DNA of 64,000 nt from assembly GCA_934091055.1 (NCBI GenBank), contig CAKOKN010000003.1:1-64000 (forward strand), written 5' to 3'. This DNA is from an uncultured Bacilli bacterium (GTDB lineage Bacteria > Bacillota_I > Bacilli_A > RF39 > UBA660). Of the stretch, positions 1-8,908 are shown piece after piece (the stretch's first letter is position 1; every line of letters starts with the position of its first letter). The translations under genes were made by a program, and so were the position numbers. Under the pieces are notes generated by a model that saw only the letters and a program-made list of their open reading frames with translations, had not been told where the DNA came from and searched no databases.

Positions 1-75
<75 letters not shown>

Positions 76-87
76 GATGAAAGAAAC

Positions 88-112
88 AAACCCTGATAAG
101 GGTTTTTATTTT
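88..112 (+). terminator. Intrinsic terminator after tRNA-Phe
   Basis: Hairpin AAACCCT (88-94), loop GATA, AGGGTTT (99-105), followed by a T-rich run. It closes the tRNA transcript. Confidence 0.85.
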
Positions 113-205
113 TTTATGTCAGAATATAATTTTTATTTCAAAGGTATTGAATTCAATACTTTTGAAAACTTATTTAATACTTTTTGAGAAATATTTTAAT
201 TATTT

Positions 206-1270
206 TTATATATTATTTTTTTCATTATTAATAATATATGAAGTATATCTTCCATCACCAATTTTTAATATTGTTTCTTCATTTACTAATTCATTTAGGG
301 CTTTTTCGATAGTAGATATACTAATATCAGGACATATTTCAGTAATTTGTTTTTTTGATATTTTTGAAATGTTTTTTTCAATTAATAAGAGTATTCTATC
401 TTTCGCTGTCATTTTTTTATTTGTCATATATTCAATTCTATTAGAAAAATCTTTGTAAGCTCTTAAAATTATACTTAAATAGTATTCTGTAAAAAACGAA
501 TAATTATTATTATTGGCGTGCCAATTTATAGAAGACTTTTTAAGTGCCTCATAATAACTTTCTTTGGTGTTTTCTACAATTTTTTCTATGCTTATATATT
601 TTCCAACGATATATCCATTTTTATATAATAAAAGTAATGTAAGTAATCTACTCATTCTACCATTACCATCAGTAAATGGGTGAATACTTAAAAAATCTAA
701 TATAAATATTGGAATTAATATTAATGGGTCGATTTCGTTTTTTTGAATTAATTCATTATAATTATTGCATAGTTCTTCTACTGCTGTAGGTGTTTCAAAT
801 GCAGATGTCGGTTTAAATCTTATTTTTTTATTTCCAAATTCGTCTGTTTCCTCAATGATATTATCAGCTGTTTTAAATTTTCCGCCAATTGATGACGAAC
901 TATATCTATATAATATTTTGTGTAATTGTAAAATGATATTAGGTGTTAAAGGAATATTATCATAATTTTCATGTATTAATTCTAAAACATCACGATAACC
1001 TGCAATTTCTTCTTCATTTCTGTTTTTTGGTGCAACTTTCTCATTAATTAATTCTTTTATTCTTACATCGGTAGTTTTAATTCCCTCTATTTTATTTGAA
1101 TATTCTACACTTTGTATTTTTGCAATATTTAATAGATTTGTTAAACTATCTTTTTTTGTTTCAATGTATAAAGTCTGTTTTCCTTTATATTCGTGTATTA
1201 ATGAAACTGTATTAATAATATTTGTTGTAAATAATTTTTTTGCTTCATTTTCTAAATCAAATTTTTTCAT
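206..1270 (-). CDS. Fic family protein with C-terminal winged helix
   Basis: A 354-residue Fic protein. Fic enzymes usually transfer AMP (sometimes other groups) from a nucleotide to a hydroxyl side chain. The catalytic motif H197-PFTDGNGRMSR is complete, including the invariant His and the anion-binding DGNGR loop. An N-terminal inhibitory motif S58-NKIEG matches (S/T)xxxE(G/N), with Glu62 expected to block ATP placement, so this is a self-inhibited class II type and no separate antitoxin is needed. The last ~70 residues look like a winged helix-turn-helix, as in Fic proteins that bind their own promoter. It is a single gene with its own promoter and the rpsD terminator upstream. ATG start with AAAGGAG seven bases upstream. 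The target is unknown. Confidence 0.9.
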   Translation of the reverse strand: MKKFDLENEAKKLFTTNIINTVSLIHEYKGKQTLYIETKKDSLTNLLNIAKIQSVEYSNKIEGIKTTDVRIKELINEKVAPKNRNEEEIAGYRDVLELIHENYDNIPLTPNIILQLHKILYRYSSSSIGGKFKTADNIIEETDEFGNKKIRFKPTSAFETPTAVEELCNNYNELIQKNEIDPLILIPIFILDFLSIHPFTDGNGRMSRLLTLLLLYKNGYIVGKYISIEKIVENTKESYYEALKKSSINWHANNNNYSFFTEYYLSIILRAYKDFSNRIEYMTNKKMTAKDRILLLIEKNISKISKKQITEICPDISISTIEKALNELVNEETILKIGDGRYTSYIINNEKNNI

Positions 1271-1284
1271 AATAATCTCCTTTC

Positions 1285-1358
1285 AATTGCATATTATATC
1301 ATATTAATTGCACATTTTCAATATCAAAATGTGCAATTGAATATTAAAATATGCAATT
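1285..1358 (-). promoter_or_regulatory. fic promoter with four-half-site operator array
   Basis: On the minus strand, -35 TTGAAA (1316-1321), 17 bp spacer and extended -10 TGATATAAT (hexamer 1293-1298) precede fic. Four near-copies of AATTGCAYATTTT are laid over it: two in plus orientation (1285-1297, 1306-1318) and two inverted (1326-1338, 1346-1358). Starts are 20-21 bp apart. The central pair is a perfect 13+13 inverted repeat with a 7-bp spacer. It covers the -35, the spacer and the -10, a layout expected for repression, probably by the Fic C-terminal winged helix. Confidence 0.85.
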
Positions 1359-1432
1359 AATCTAAATAAAAAAATTAGAATATTTATCAATTTACTATAT
1401 ATTTTGTAAATTTATATTGATAAACTATAATA

Positions 1433-1472
1433 AAAAGACAATCTATAGGATAAAGTCTACAGATTGTCTTTT
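1433..1472 (-). terminator. rpsD terminator
   Basis: AAAAGACAATCT (1433-1444) pairs with AGATTGTCTTTT (1461-1472). Read on the minus strand it ends in TTTTTATT. It lies just after rpsD and before the fic promoter. Confidence 0.8.
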
Positions 1473-1537
1473 AATATGTAATTCTTCTTACTTTTACTTT
1501 AGTTTTTTTTATTTAATTGAAAAGTAGAGTACTTTAA

Positions 1538-2143
1538 TTATACTCTACTATAGAATTCTACGATTAGTGATTCATTGATATCTGCGTTTAATTCGCTTCT
1601 TTCAGGATATCTAACATAAGTTGCTGTTTTCTTTCCTTCGTCGAAGTTAATAAAGTCAGGTCTCTTAATTTTACTTTCAAGAGCCATTTGAATTCCTTTA
1701 TGATCTTTAGAGTTTTCTTTGATTGCAATTACATCTCCTGGTTTAACTCTGTATGAAGGAATATCTACTTTCTTTCCGTTTACAGTGATATGACCGTGGT
1801 TTACTATTTGTCTTGCAGCTCTTCTTGTAGTTGCAAAACCACTTCTATAAACTATGTTATCTAATCTACTTTCTAGTAAGATAAGTAAGTTTTCACCGTG
1901 AACACCTTTCATTTTTGCAGAATCATTTACTAATTTTTTGAATTGCTTTTCAGAAATACCATACATAAATCTAGCTTTTTGTTTTTCAGTTAACTGAATT
2001 GAATAGTTAGATGGTTTTCTTTTTCTGTCTTTACCGTGTTGTCCTGGACCATAAGGTCTTTTTGCAATATCTTTACCATTTTCTAAAATAGAGAATGATA
2101 CTCTTCTTGCTTTTTTGTTGTTTGGGCCTGTATATCTAGCCAT
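1538..2143 (-). CDS. rpsD: 30S ribosomal protein S4
   Basis: A 201-residue S4, the normal bacterial length. S4 is a primary 16S rRNA binder that nucleates assembly of the small-subunit body. The conserved start MARYTGPNNKKARR, the GPGQHG segment near residue 33, and a C-terminal S4 RNA-binding fold (ESRLDNIVYRSGFATTRRAARQ, then VNGKKVDIPSYRVKPGD) are visible. It stands alone rather than in the alpha operon, as is usual in Firmicutes, with its own promoter, a ~125-nt structured leader and a terminator. AGAAGGAGGAAG gives a strong ribosome site. It is likely autoregulated through the leader. Confidence 0.98.
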   Translation of the reverse strand: MARYTGPNNKKARRVSFSILENGKDIAKRPYGPGQHGKDRKRKPSNYSIQLTEKQKARFMYGISEKQFKKLVNDSAKMKGVHGENLLILLESRLDNIVYRSGFATTRRAARQIVNHGHITVNGKKVDIPSYRVKPGDVIAIKENSKDHKGIQMALESKIKRPDFINFDEGKKTATYVRYPERSELNADINESLIVEFYSRV

Positions 2144-2149
2144 TTTTCT

Positions 2150-2272
2150 TCCTCCTTCTCTTAGAAGGTATACTCTATATTTAATAGGGTGTCTTTAGCA
2201 TACTTTCGCTATGCAGCTATAGTTACTTATAAATGACACATTACTAAATATTTAGAGCATCCGCTGCTAAGC
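2150..2272 (-). promoter_or_regulatory. rpsD 5' leader, probable S4 autoregulatory RNA
   Basis: The untranslated leader between the promoter and rpsD contains a hairpin GCATAGCGAAAGTATGC and a longer pairing of GTGTC (near 2232-2237) with GACAC (near 2189-2194). This is the place where Firmicutes carry the S4 leader that S4 binds to repress its own synthesis. Assignment is by position and fold only; I could not run a covariance search. Confidence 0.6.
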
Positions 2273-2278
2273 AATAAT

Positions 2279-2307
2279 ATTATATAATTAATAATATTTT
2301 TAGTCAA
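2279..2307 (-). promoter_or_regulatory. rpsD promoter
   Basis: Minus strand: -35 TTGACT (2302-2307), 17-bp spacer, -10 TATAAT (2279-2284). The transcript would start near 2272. The whole gene-free stretch 2144-2571 holds this leader and promoter plus the promoter and ~130-nt leader of the next plus-strand gene; I see no conserved RNA in that second leader. Confidence 0.85.
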
Positions 2308-2405
2308 GAAAAAAATGATAAAGATGGCTAATATTGGGAATATTTGCTATAATTTTCCAATAATTCGACTAAAAATACGAAAAAATGTAAAAAATGTGTC
2401 AAATA

Positions 2406-2435
2406 TTAGAAAAAAAGATTATTATATGCTATAAT
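2406..2435 (+). promoter_or_regulatory. Promoter of surface protein at 2572
   Basis: -35 TTAGAA (2406-2411), 18-bp spacer, extended -10 TGCTATAAT (hexamer 2430-2435). This leaves a leader of about 130 nt, purine-rich, with no hairpin or riboswitch I recognise. Confidence 0.65.
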
Positions 2436-2571
2436 TGTTTTGAAAATGATAGAAGAGGAGTAGAGAGTCTTATATCATTGTTGATGGAGGTGTTTGCGAA
2501 GGGGGAATAATATTACATAACAATATAATAATTAATACTGAAAAAATAATATAGAAAGGAAGAAATAGAAT

Positions 2572-4998
2572 ATGAAAAATAAATTGATGAAAATAGGTAA
2601 GTTTTTCTTACTATTTGCTATGATTTTTTCTCAATTATCTACAGTTACTAGAGTATTAGCTAATGAAATATTTGATGCTGATGTTATTATGAACTTAGCT
2701 TCTGCAGGTACTAGTGATAAGAGTTTATTTTATCTTACTATAGATAGTACTGATAATAAATTTGATAATGAGAGAGAGTATAAGATTGATATTGCTAATA
2801 TATTTACTTATAATAATGGTTCTGTTGCTGGTCTTGGTAATAAAGAATATAGTTTTATGGGTAGTGAATTAAATGATGGTGTTACTATACCTTATAATTT
2901 GATTAATACATTATATAATGGTACTTATACTATTGATGTTGACATTTATGATGGAAAAGAAGTAATATATAGCAATAATTTTAGTCAAGATATTACTGAT
3001 GCTGTTATAGGATTAAGTGGCCTTTTAGGTGAAATTAATCCTAGTAATGAAATTATTAGTAGTGATACTAATTCTACTTTTGATATAGATAGTGTGGCTA
3101 CTGATGTATATGCATTAAAATTAAAAATTAATGTAGGAGAATTATCTCCAGATAGTAATTATGTTGTAACAATAAATGATGGAGAGGCTAGTTCTGAAAT
3201 AAATGGAAAGGCTTTAGAAAATAAATTATTTGATGTTAGAAGTATAGATTTAAGGGATGCATTAGGAGGAGAATATACTTATACTGATACTGTTAAAGTA
3301 GAAGAAGTAAGTAGTGGTAATGTTATAAATACTTATAATTATACTTATAATACTATTATTAATTATAATGTTTCTAATGATAACAAACTTAGTGAGATAT
3401 TTAATTTAGATTTTAGTGATGGTTATTTATTTGTTAATGCTAAAAATCTTTATGGTACTGATTATATTGTTACTTTAGGAGATTTAGTTAATGCTCTTTC
3501 TAATACAAGTATTACTTTAACTGCTAAGGATAAAGATGGTAGTACTTTAGATTTAACTAATATAGATATATTAAATAGAGAAATTCAAAATGATGATATG
3601 CTAGAATTTGTTAATGGTAGTACTGCTAGTTATAAAGTTATTGTATTAGGAGACGCTAATGGTGATAATTTATTTGATAGAGATGATATATTACCTACTA
3701 TTGATGGTTATTTAGATGGAGTACTTATGCCTTCTATGGATATAGTTTATAATGATGATGAAGAAGAATTTGGTACTATTACTTTTGAAGATATTGTTAA
3801 TCATAATTATAATCTAAAAGAAGAAAGTGATATAGAAGATAATACAGATTTGTATATTGATATTGATAGTGATATTGATAAGATGTATGTAGGAGATACT
3901 GTAGAGATTCCTGTTACTGTTAATAGTAGTGATATAGAAGACTATATTGATGGAATATCTGGTATGTTTAGTCTTAGTGATAATTTAAGATTAGATGGTA
4001 TAAAGATTAATGATAAATTTACTTCTTCATATAAAAATAATAAATTTGTTGGAGTAGGAGATAATCTTTATTCAGGTGATGTTGTTGTTACTTTAGTAAT
4101 AACTGCTATTGAAGATGGTGAAGCTACTATAGAAGGATTTGGTAGTATTGCTAAAGGTAATCTTTTATATGATTTTGATACTTCAATTAAAGATATTACT
4201 ATTATTAAGAAAGTAAGTTCTAATAGTGATTTGGCTTCATTAGAAGCTAGCGTTGGAAAGTTTGATATTCCATTTGATAAAGATATTACTACATATACTT
4301 TAACTGTTCCTTATGATACAGAAAGTGTTATTTTATCAGGATTACTTGCTGATGTTAATGCTAAAGTGGTAGGACTTACTAAGTATGAAATAATCGGAGA
4401 TGAGATGGTTGCAGTTATTACGGTAACTGGTGAAGATGGAACTACAAAAGAATATACTGTTTATATAGTAAGAGAAGCTAAACCAGAAGAAGTTAAGACA
4501 GAAGCTAGTTTCATTAGTAATAATAACATTGTTAAGAAATATTCATCTAATAATTATTTAAAAGAACTTAGTATAGATGGTTATGAAATTGCTTTTGATA
4601 AAGACACTTTAGAATATAATATTAAAGTAAAAAGTGATGTTAATTCCTTAGAAATAAAAGCTATCGCAGAACAAGCTGGTGCTCGTGTTGAGATAACTGG
4701 TAATGAGAAGTTTAAGACAGGTGATAATACAGTAATTATTACAGTAACTGCGGAAGATGGTTCTACTAGAGAATATAAGATTAATGTAAATAAAGAGGAA
4801 GCAAAGAAAGAAGCTCCATTAGAAATAGAAGATTCTTCTAATGCTGCTGAAAAAGTAGTTATTATAATATTAATTGTTTTAGTGGTTTTGGGACTTTTAT
4901 ATCTTATCTTTAAGAAGGATGATGTAGAAGAAGTAGACAGTAAGAAAGTTAAACAAGATAATTCTTCTAATAAAAATATTAATAAGAGCAAAAAATAG
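2572..4998 (+). CDS. Secreted cell-surface protein with cohesin-like, dockerin-like and cadherin-like domains
   Basis: An 808-residue exported protein. Residues 1-31 form a Sec signal peptide ending near VLANE. The long N-terminal half (about 40-350) has no family I recognise. Around 365-385 is a calcium-loop segment GDANGDNLFDRDDILP of dockerin type. A cohesin-like beta region (about 430-545) follows, then two cadherin-like beta-sandwich repeats (about 555-645 and 665-750), each ending in TVTxEDGxTxEY. A single membrane helix near 765-785 and a Lys-rich tail anchor it without a sortase motif. AAAGGAAG ribosome site, own promoter and terminator. It lies just upstream of the Tad operon, so a role in adhesion is likely but inferred. 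Confidence 0.75.
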   Translation: MKNKLMKIGKFFLLFAMIFSQLSTVTRVLANEIFDADVIMNLASAGTSDKSLFYLTIDSTDNKFDNEREYKIDIANIFTYNNGSVAGLGNKEYSFMGSELNDGVTIPYNLINTLYNGTYTIDVDIYDGKEVIYSNNFSQDITDAVIGLSGLLGEINPSNEIISSDTNSTFDIDSVATDVYALKLKINVGELSPDSNYVVTINDGEASSEINGKALENKLFDVRSIDLRDALGGEYTYTDTVKVEEVSSGNVINTYNYTYNTIINYNVSNDNKLSEIFNLDFSDGYLFVNAKNLYGTDYIVTLGDLVNALSNTSITLTAKDKDGSTLDLTNIDILNREIQNDDMLEFVNGSTASYKVIVLGDANGDNLFDRDDILPTIDGYLDGVLMPSMDIVYNDDEEEFGTITFEDIVNHNYNLKEESDIEDNTDLYIDIDSDIDKMYVGDTVEIPVTVNSSDIEDYIDGISGMFSLSDNLRLDGIKINDKFTSSYKNNKFVGVGDNLYSGDVVVTLVITAIEDGEATIEGFGSIAKGNLLYDFDTSIKDITIIKKVSSNSDLASLEASVGKFDIPFDKDITTYTLTVPYDTESVILSGLLADVNAKVVGLTKYEIIGDEMVAVITVTGEDGTTKEYTVYIVREAKPEEVKTEASFISNNNIVKKYSSNNYLKELSIDGYEIAFDKDTLEYNIKVKSDVNSLEIKAIAEQAGARVEITGNEKFKTGDNTVIITVTAEDGSTREYKINVNKEEAKKEAPLEIEDSSNAAEKVVIIILIVLVVLGLLYLIFKKDDVEEVDSKKVKQDNSSNKNINKSKK

Positions 4999-5000
4999 TT

Positions 5001-5031
5001 AGGAAAGGTAAAAATATCTTTCCTTTTTTTT
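5001..5031 (+). terminator. Terminator after surface protein
   Basis: AGGAAAG (5001-5007) and CTTTCCT (5018-5024) pair across a 10-nt loop, followed by eight T. Confidence 0.9.
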
Positions 5032-5041
5032 ATTTATTTGG

Positions 5042-5047
5042 TATAAT
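5042..5047 (+). promoter_or_regulatory. Tad operon promoter (-10)
   Basis: Extended -10 TGGTATAAT with the hexamer at 5042-5047, directly behind the terminator T-run. The -35 position holds only TTTCCT, so the TG extension probably carries recognition. Confidence 0.6.
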
Positions 5048-5078
5048 TAAGTTAATAATAGGGAGGATGAGTAATTCT

Positions 5079-5417
5079 ATGAATAGAAAAGGTCAAGCGT
5101 TGGTAGAATTTGTTCTTATTTTGCCTATATTTATTTTGATATTATTTTCGGTTGTTGATTTTGGACTTATTTTAAGTAGAAAGAGTCAACTTGAAAATAT
5201 TAGTGTTGATATTGTTGGTATGGTAAAAAATGGAGATAGTGTTGATACTATTAAGAATGAATATCCTAAATTAGATATTAATATTAAACAAGATAATAAT
5301 TATATAGAAGTAGAAATATCTGATAGTGTAGATATTATGACTCCTGGTTTGAATAGAGTACTAGGAGATCCTTATAAGATTACTGTGGAAAGGAAAATAC
5401 CAAATGATAAGGCTTAA
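5079..5417 (+). CDS. TadE-like pseudopilin
   Basis: A 112-residue TadE-like minor pilin, first gene of a Tad (tight adherence) operon. The N terminus MNRKGQALVEFVLILP shows a prepilin site KG|QALVEF with Glu at +5 followed by a hydrophobic helix, so a prepilin peptidase should cut it. The rest is a short beta-rich domain. I chose ATG 5079 because GGGAGG (5061-5066) abuts the earlier in-frame ATG at 5067 and lies 12 nt before 5079. It overlaps the next gene by 14 nt. No separate Flp major pilin gene is visible in the operon, so this protein or an unlinked pilin must form the fibre. Confidence 0.8.
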   Translation: MNRKGQALVEFVLILPIFILILFSVVDFGLILSRKSQLENISVDIVGMVKNGDSVDTIKNEYPKLDINIKQDNNYIEVEISDSVDIMTPGLNRVLGDPYKITVERKIPNDKA

Positions 5418-5793
5418 TAATAAAGGACAAAGTTTGGTTATGTTTATAATATTTATGCCAGTATTGCTTCTTATGCTTACTCTTGTATATGATATTGGAA
5501 ATGGACTTTATGAGAAAGAGAAGATTTCTAATGTTAATTATATGGCAGTATCTTATGGACTTGATAATATTGATAAAGTAGAGGAACAAGATTTAATAGA
5601 TATAATTATGAAGAATACTGATAATTTAGATAATATAAGTGTTAATGTTGAAAATGATACTATAGATATTAAGATAGATAAAGATATTAAAGGTATAATA
5701 GGGGGAACTTTTAATGTTAGTTTGATTGAAGTTAGAAGTGAATATACAGGAAAAATTACTGATGGTAATAAAAATATAGAGAGGATTAAGTGA
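5404..5793 (+). CDS. Second TadE/TadG-like pilus protein
   Basis: A 129-residue protein with the same layout as its upstream neighbour: NNKGQSLVMFIIFMPVLLLML at the N terminus, then a short soluble domain. The prepilin-like site KG|QSLVM has Met where Glu is expected at +5, so it may be processed poorly or may stay as a membrane subunit, as TadG does. It overlaps the preceding gene, and the TadZ-like gene starts 4 nt after its stop, so translation is coupled. TadE family by signature and context; the split between TadE, TadF and TadG is not certain. Confidence 0.7.
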   Translation: MIRLNNKGQSLVMFIIFMPVLLLMLTLVYDIGNGLYEKEKISNVNYMAVSYGLDNIDKVEEQDLIDIIMKNTDNLDNISVNVENDTIDIKIDKDIKGIIGGTFNVSLIEVRSEYTGKITDGNKNIERIK

Positions 5794-5797
5794 TACT

Positions 5798-6565
5798 ATG
5801 GCTGGTAAAGTAATTAGTGTATCTTCTGTTAAAGGAGGAGTAGGAAAAACTACAACTACTCTTAATTTAGCGGGTATATATGCTTTGTTAAAGAAGAAAG
5901 TACTTATTATAGATATGGATTTGTATTCTGGTGGAATTGCTGTTTCACTTAATGTTAAGAATACAAAAGATATTTTTATGATGATAGATAGTATGGGTAA
6001 TAATAGATTTACTGAACTAAAAAAATATGTTACAAGTTATAATAAATATATTGATGTTTTAGCATCTCCTAAAGATCCTAGAGAAGCAGGTAAAATAGAA
6101 AGTAAGTTTATTCCTATAATATTTGAAATTGCAAAAAAAGAATATGATGTTATACTTGTGGATACTTCAACAGCATTAGATGAAGTTAATTTGACAGTAT
6201 TAGATTATTCTTATATGTCATTATTTATTATAACTAATGATATAGTGGATTTAAAAAATATGAAGAGTTTGATTAGTATATTTAAAGATAATAATAAAAA
6301 GAATTATTTAATACTTTTAAATAATTCTAGGGATACTGGTAAAGATTATATGAGTTTATATGATATTAAGGAAATTATTAATGCTAATATTGATTATACT
6401 ATATCTAAGAATTTTTACATTAAAAATATAGATAAGTATACGATGGCAGGAGAAATTCTTACTTTGAATAAGTCAGTAAATACTTTTCATCAGAGAGATA
6501 TTAATAATATGAGGACTTTGGCTTTAGATTTAATTGATGATAAGTATGTTAAGGAGGAGAAGTAA
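5798..6565 (+). CDS. TadZ/CpaE-like ParA-family ATPase
   Basis: A 255-residue MinD/ParA superfamily ATPase. The deviant Walker A K12-GGVGKT begins after a short strand, a Walker A' stretch LIIDMDLYSGG follows near residue 37, and VILVDTSTALDE (near 113) is the Walker B region. In Tad systems TadZ/CpaE places the pilus machine at the pole. Unlike many CpaE proteins it has no N-terminal receiver-like domain. Its stop codon overlaps the ATG of the secretion ATPase by one base. Confidence 0.85.
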   Translation: MAGKVISVSSVKGGVGKTTTTLNLAGIYALLKKKVLIIDMDLYSGGIAVSLNVKNTKDIFMMIDSMGNNRFTELKKYVTSYNKYIDVLASPKDPREAGKIESKFIPIIFEIAKKEYDVILVDTSTALDEVNLTVLDYSYMSLFIITNDIVDLKNMKSLISIFKDNNKKNYLILLNNSRDTGKDYMSLYDIKEIINANIDYTISKNFYIKNIDKYTMAGEILTLNKSVNTFHQRDINNMRTLALDLIDDKYVKEEK

Positions 6566-7893
6566 TGGCTACTAAAAGTTTAACTGAGGCTTTTGAGGTA
6601 AAGCCAAAAACTGTTTTCTCAAAAGATGATGTAAAAGATTATGAAATATTTAATGATAAAAATTTACTTGAAGAACTTAGAACTAAGATAGTACAAAATT
6701 TAATTGAAGAGAATATTCCTGATGATAAATTGCTTGTAGATTATATTAATAATGAGATAGATAATACTTTAGTTGGGTATGATTTGACTTCTTTAGAGAG
6801 AAATTATGTGTTTAATTTAATTCAAAATGAAATTACTGGATATGGTCCTATTATGCCTTTACTTGAAGATAATGCTATTACGGAGATAATGGTTAATTCT
6901 CCTAATGAGATATATGTTGAAATGGATGGTAAGATAGTTAAGGATGAAGCTGTATCGTTTATTAATGATAAACATATTATTAGAACTATACAGAGAATAG
7001 TACAGCCTCTTGGTAGAACAATAGATTCTGCTAATCCGATGGTTGATGCTAGACTTAGGGATGGTTCTAGACTTAATGCGATTATTCCTCCACTTAGTTT
7101 AAAAGGACCAGTTCTTACTATTAGAAAGTTTAATAAGAAACTTGAGAGTATTGATGATTTACTTAGAAGAGGTAGTTTGACTGTTAATATGGCTAGATTT
7201 TTGGAAGCATCTGTTAAAGCTAAACTTAACATTATTATATCTGGTGGTACTGGTACTGGTAAGACTACACTTCTTAATGTTCTTTCTGGATTTTTAGGTG
7301 ATGATGAGAGAATTATTACTATTGAGGATGCCGCAGAACTTAAACTTCATCAGAATCACGTTATTTCACTTGAGACTAGACTTACTAACTATGAGGGTGA
7401 AGGAGAAATTACGGTTAGAGATTTAGTTAGAAACTCTTTACGTATGAGACCTGATAGAATTATAGTTGGAGAAGTTAGAGGTAAAGAAGCTTTTGATATG
7501 ATGCAAGCTATGAATACAGGACACGAAGGTTCTCTTACAACACTTCACGCTAATAATCCAGTGGATGCATTAAATAGATTGGAAACTATGATACTTATGA
7601 ATGAGATGGAAATACCAGTGTCTGCTGTTAGAGGTTATATTGAAAATGCAATTGATCTTATTGTTCAGATAGATAGACTTAGTGATGGTAAGAGAAAGAT
7701 TACTTCTATTAGTGAGATAACTGGTATGAAAGATGGTGTTGTTACTTTGAAAGAGATTTTCTCATTTAAACAACAAGGAGTATCAGATGATGGTAGTGTT
7801 ATGGGAGAGTTTGGTTTATATAAGAGAAAACCATATGTTTATGATAAGATTATAAGAAAAGGATATACGGAAATTAGAGATATATTTGGTTAA
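6565..7893 (+). CDS. tadA: Tad secretion ATPase TadA/CpaF
   Basis: A 442-residue VirB11/PilT-like hexameric ATPase that powers Tad pilus assembly at the inner face of the membrane. Walker A is G227-GTGTGKT, the Asp box is IITIEDAAEL near 251, Walker B lies in RMRPDRIIVGEVRG, and the His box in TTLHANNP. The N-terminal ~130 residues form the usual CpaF-type domain. Length and motifs are complete. It sits between tadZ and tadB, in the canonical gene order. Confidence 0.93.
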   Translation: MATKSLTEAFEVKPKTVFSKDDVKDYEIFNDKNLLEELRTKIVQNLIEENIPDDKLLVDYINNEIDNTLVGYDLTSLERNYVFNLIQNEITGYGPIMPLLEDNAITEIMVNSPNEIYVEMDGKIVKDEAVSFINDKHIIRTIQRIVQPLGRTIDSANPMVDARLRDGSRLNAIIPPLSLKGPVLTIRKFNKKLESIDDLLRRGSLTVNMARFLEASVKAKLNIIISGGTGTGKTTLLNVLSGFLGDDERIITIEDAAELKLHQNHVISLETRLTNYEGEGEITVRDLVRNSLRMRPDRIIVGEVRGKEAFDMMQAMNTGHEGSLTTLHANNPVDALNRLETMILMNEMEIPVSAVRGYIENAIDLIVQIDRLSDGKRKITSISEITGMKDGVVTLKEIFSFKQQGVSDDGSVMGEFGLYKRKPYVYDKIIRKGYTEIRDIFG

Positions 7894-7913
7894 AAAGAAA
7901 GGAAATGATAATT

Positions 7914-8906
7914 ATGGATATTATGATAGTTTTAAAAATTATTTTGACAATTATATTATTTATTTTTATCGTTTTAATATTGAGAAAGAGTAATGCTAGT
8001 AAGAAAGCTAAGAGAATAGGGTTTTATTCATTAGATTATGCTGATGATAATAATTCTTTTACTGATAGGTTTATTAATAAGTATTTATCTTTTATTAAGG
8101 GTATGAGACCATATATTAGTAAGAGTAGTTATTTATCTAATAGGGCTTTAAAGTATGAAAAGTATATTAAATATAAAAATCGTGATGAAGTATTACCTAT
8201 AGATTATATTAGTAATAAGATAGTTATTTCTTTAGCTTTTATAATATTTACTATATTTTCTCAAGTATTTACTAATAATAGATTTAGTATATTTGAAATA
8301 ATTATTAATTATTTTGTGGGATATTATTTACTTGATGTTTATTTATATTTTAATTATAAAAGACAAGCTAAACTTATTGAAAATGAATTACTTAGAGCTA
8401 TTATTATTATGAATAATGCTTTTAAGTCTGGTAAAAGTACATTACAAGCTCTTAGAATTGCTTCAAAAGAATTACCTGAACCTATTTGTGATGAGTTTAA
8501 GAAGATGTATTTAGATATGAAGTATGGTTTGTCTGTTGATACGGTTTTTGAAAGATTTTCACAAAGGGTTAAGTTAGAGGAAGCTAGTTATGTTTCATCA
8601 TCGCTTACAATACTTAATAAGACTGGTGGTAATATAGTAGAAGTATTTTCTTCTATAGAGAGAACATTGTTTGATAGAAAGAAACTTAATGAAGAATTAA
8701 AAAATATTTCTTCAGGTCCTAAACTTATTGTTAGGGTATTATTTCTTGTTCCTATTGTATTTACATTGGTTATATATCTACTTAATCCGAGTTATTTTAC
8801 ACCGCTATTTTCTTCACCACTTGGAATTATTATTATTGGAATAATTATTGTGATGTTTACTATTTATATATTATTACTTAAAAAGATACTTAAGATTGAG
8901 GTGTAG
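7914..8906 (+). CDS. tadB: Tad platform protein TadB (T2SSF family)
   Basis: A 330-residue integral membrane platform protein. It has an N-terminal helix, a central pair of helices (about 100-145), a cytoplasmic T2SSF four-helix domain (LLRAIIIMNNAFKSGKSTLQAL near 155, then ELPEPICDEFKKMYLDMKYG), and two C-terminal helices. TadB and TadC form the membrane base on which TadA acts. I chose ATG 7914: AAAGGA (7898-7903) is 10 nt upstream of it but only 1 nt from the earlier in-frame ATG at 7905. It is followed within 3 nt by tadC. Confidence 0.88.
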   Translation: MDIMIVLKIILTIILFIFIVLILRKSNASKKAKRIGFYSLDYADDNNSFTDRFINKYLSFIKGMRPYISKSSYLSNRALKYEKYIKYKNRDEVLPIDYISNKIVISLAFIIFTIFSQVFTNNRFSIFEIIINYFVGYYLLDVYLYFNYKRQAKLIENELLRAIIIMNNAFKSGKSTLQALRIASKELPEPICDEFKKMYLDMKYGLSVDTVFERFSQRVKLEEASYVSSSLTILNKTGGNIVEVFSSIERTLFDRKKLNEELKNISSGPKLIVRVLFLVPIVFTLVIYLLNPSYFTPLFSSPLGIIIIGIIIVMFTIYILLLKKILKIEV

Positions 8907-8908
8907 TT

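Noticed and set aside
206..1270. Fic gene as half of a toxin-antitoxin pair
   Set aside because: The inhibitory SxxxEG helix is inside the same protein, and no small antitoxin gene is adjacent.
2442..2571. Riboswitch in the leader of the surface protein gene
   Set aside because: The leader is purine-rich with no stable hairpin or known consensus.
4581..4991. Long minus-strand frame within the surface protein gene
   Set aside because: It is antisense to a well-supported gene with repeats and a signal peptide, is Ser/Thr/Leu-rich as expected from reading AT-rich codons backwards, and has no ribosome site.
5798..5815. TGA read as tryptophan (Mycoplasma-type code)
   Set aside because: TGA ends several conserved genes at the expected length (for example mreC at 24356), and the conserved proteins are not interrupted by it.
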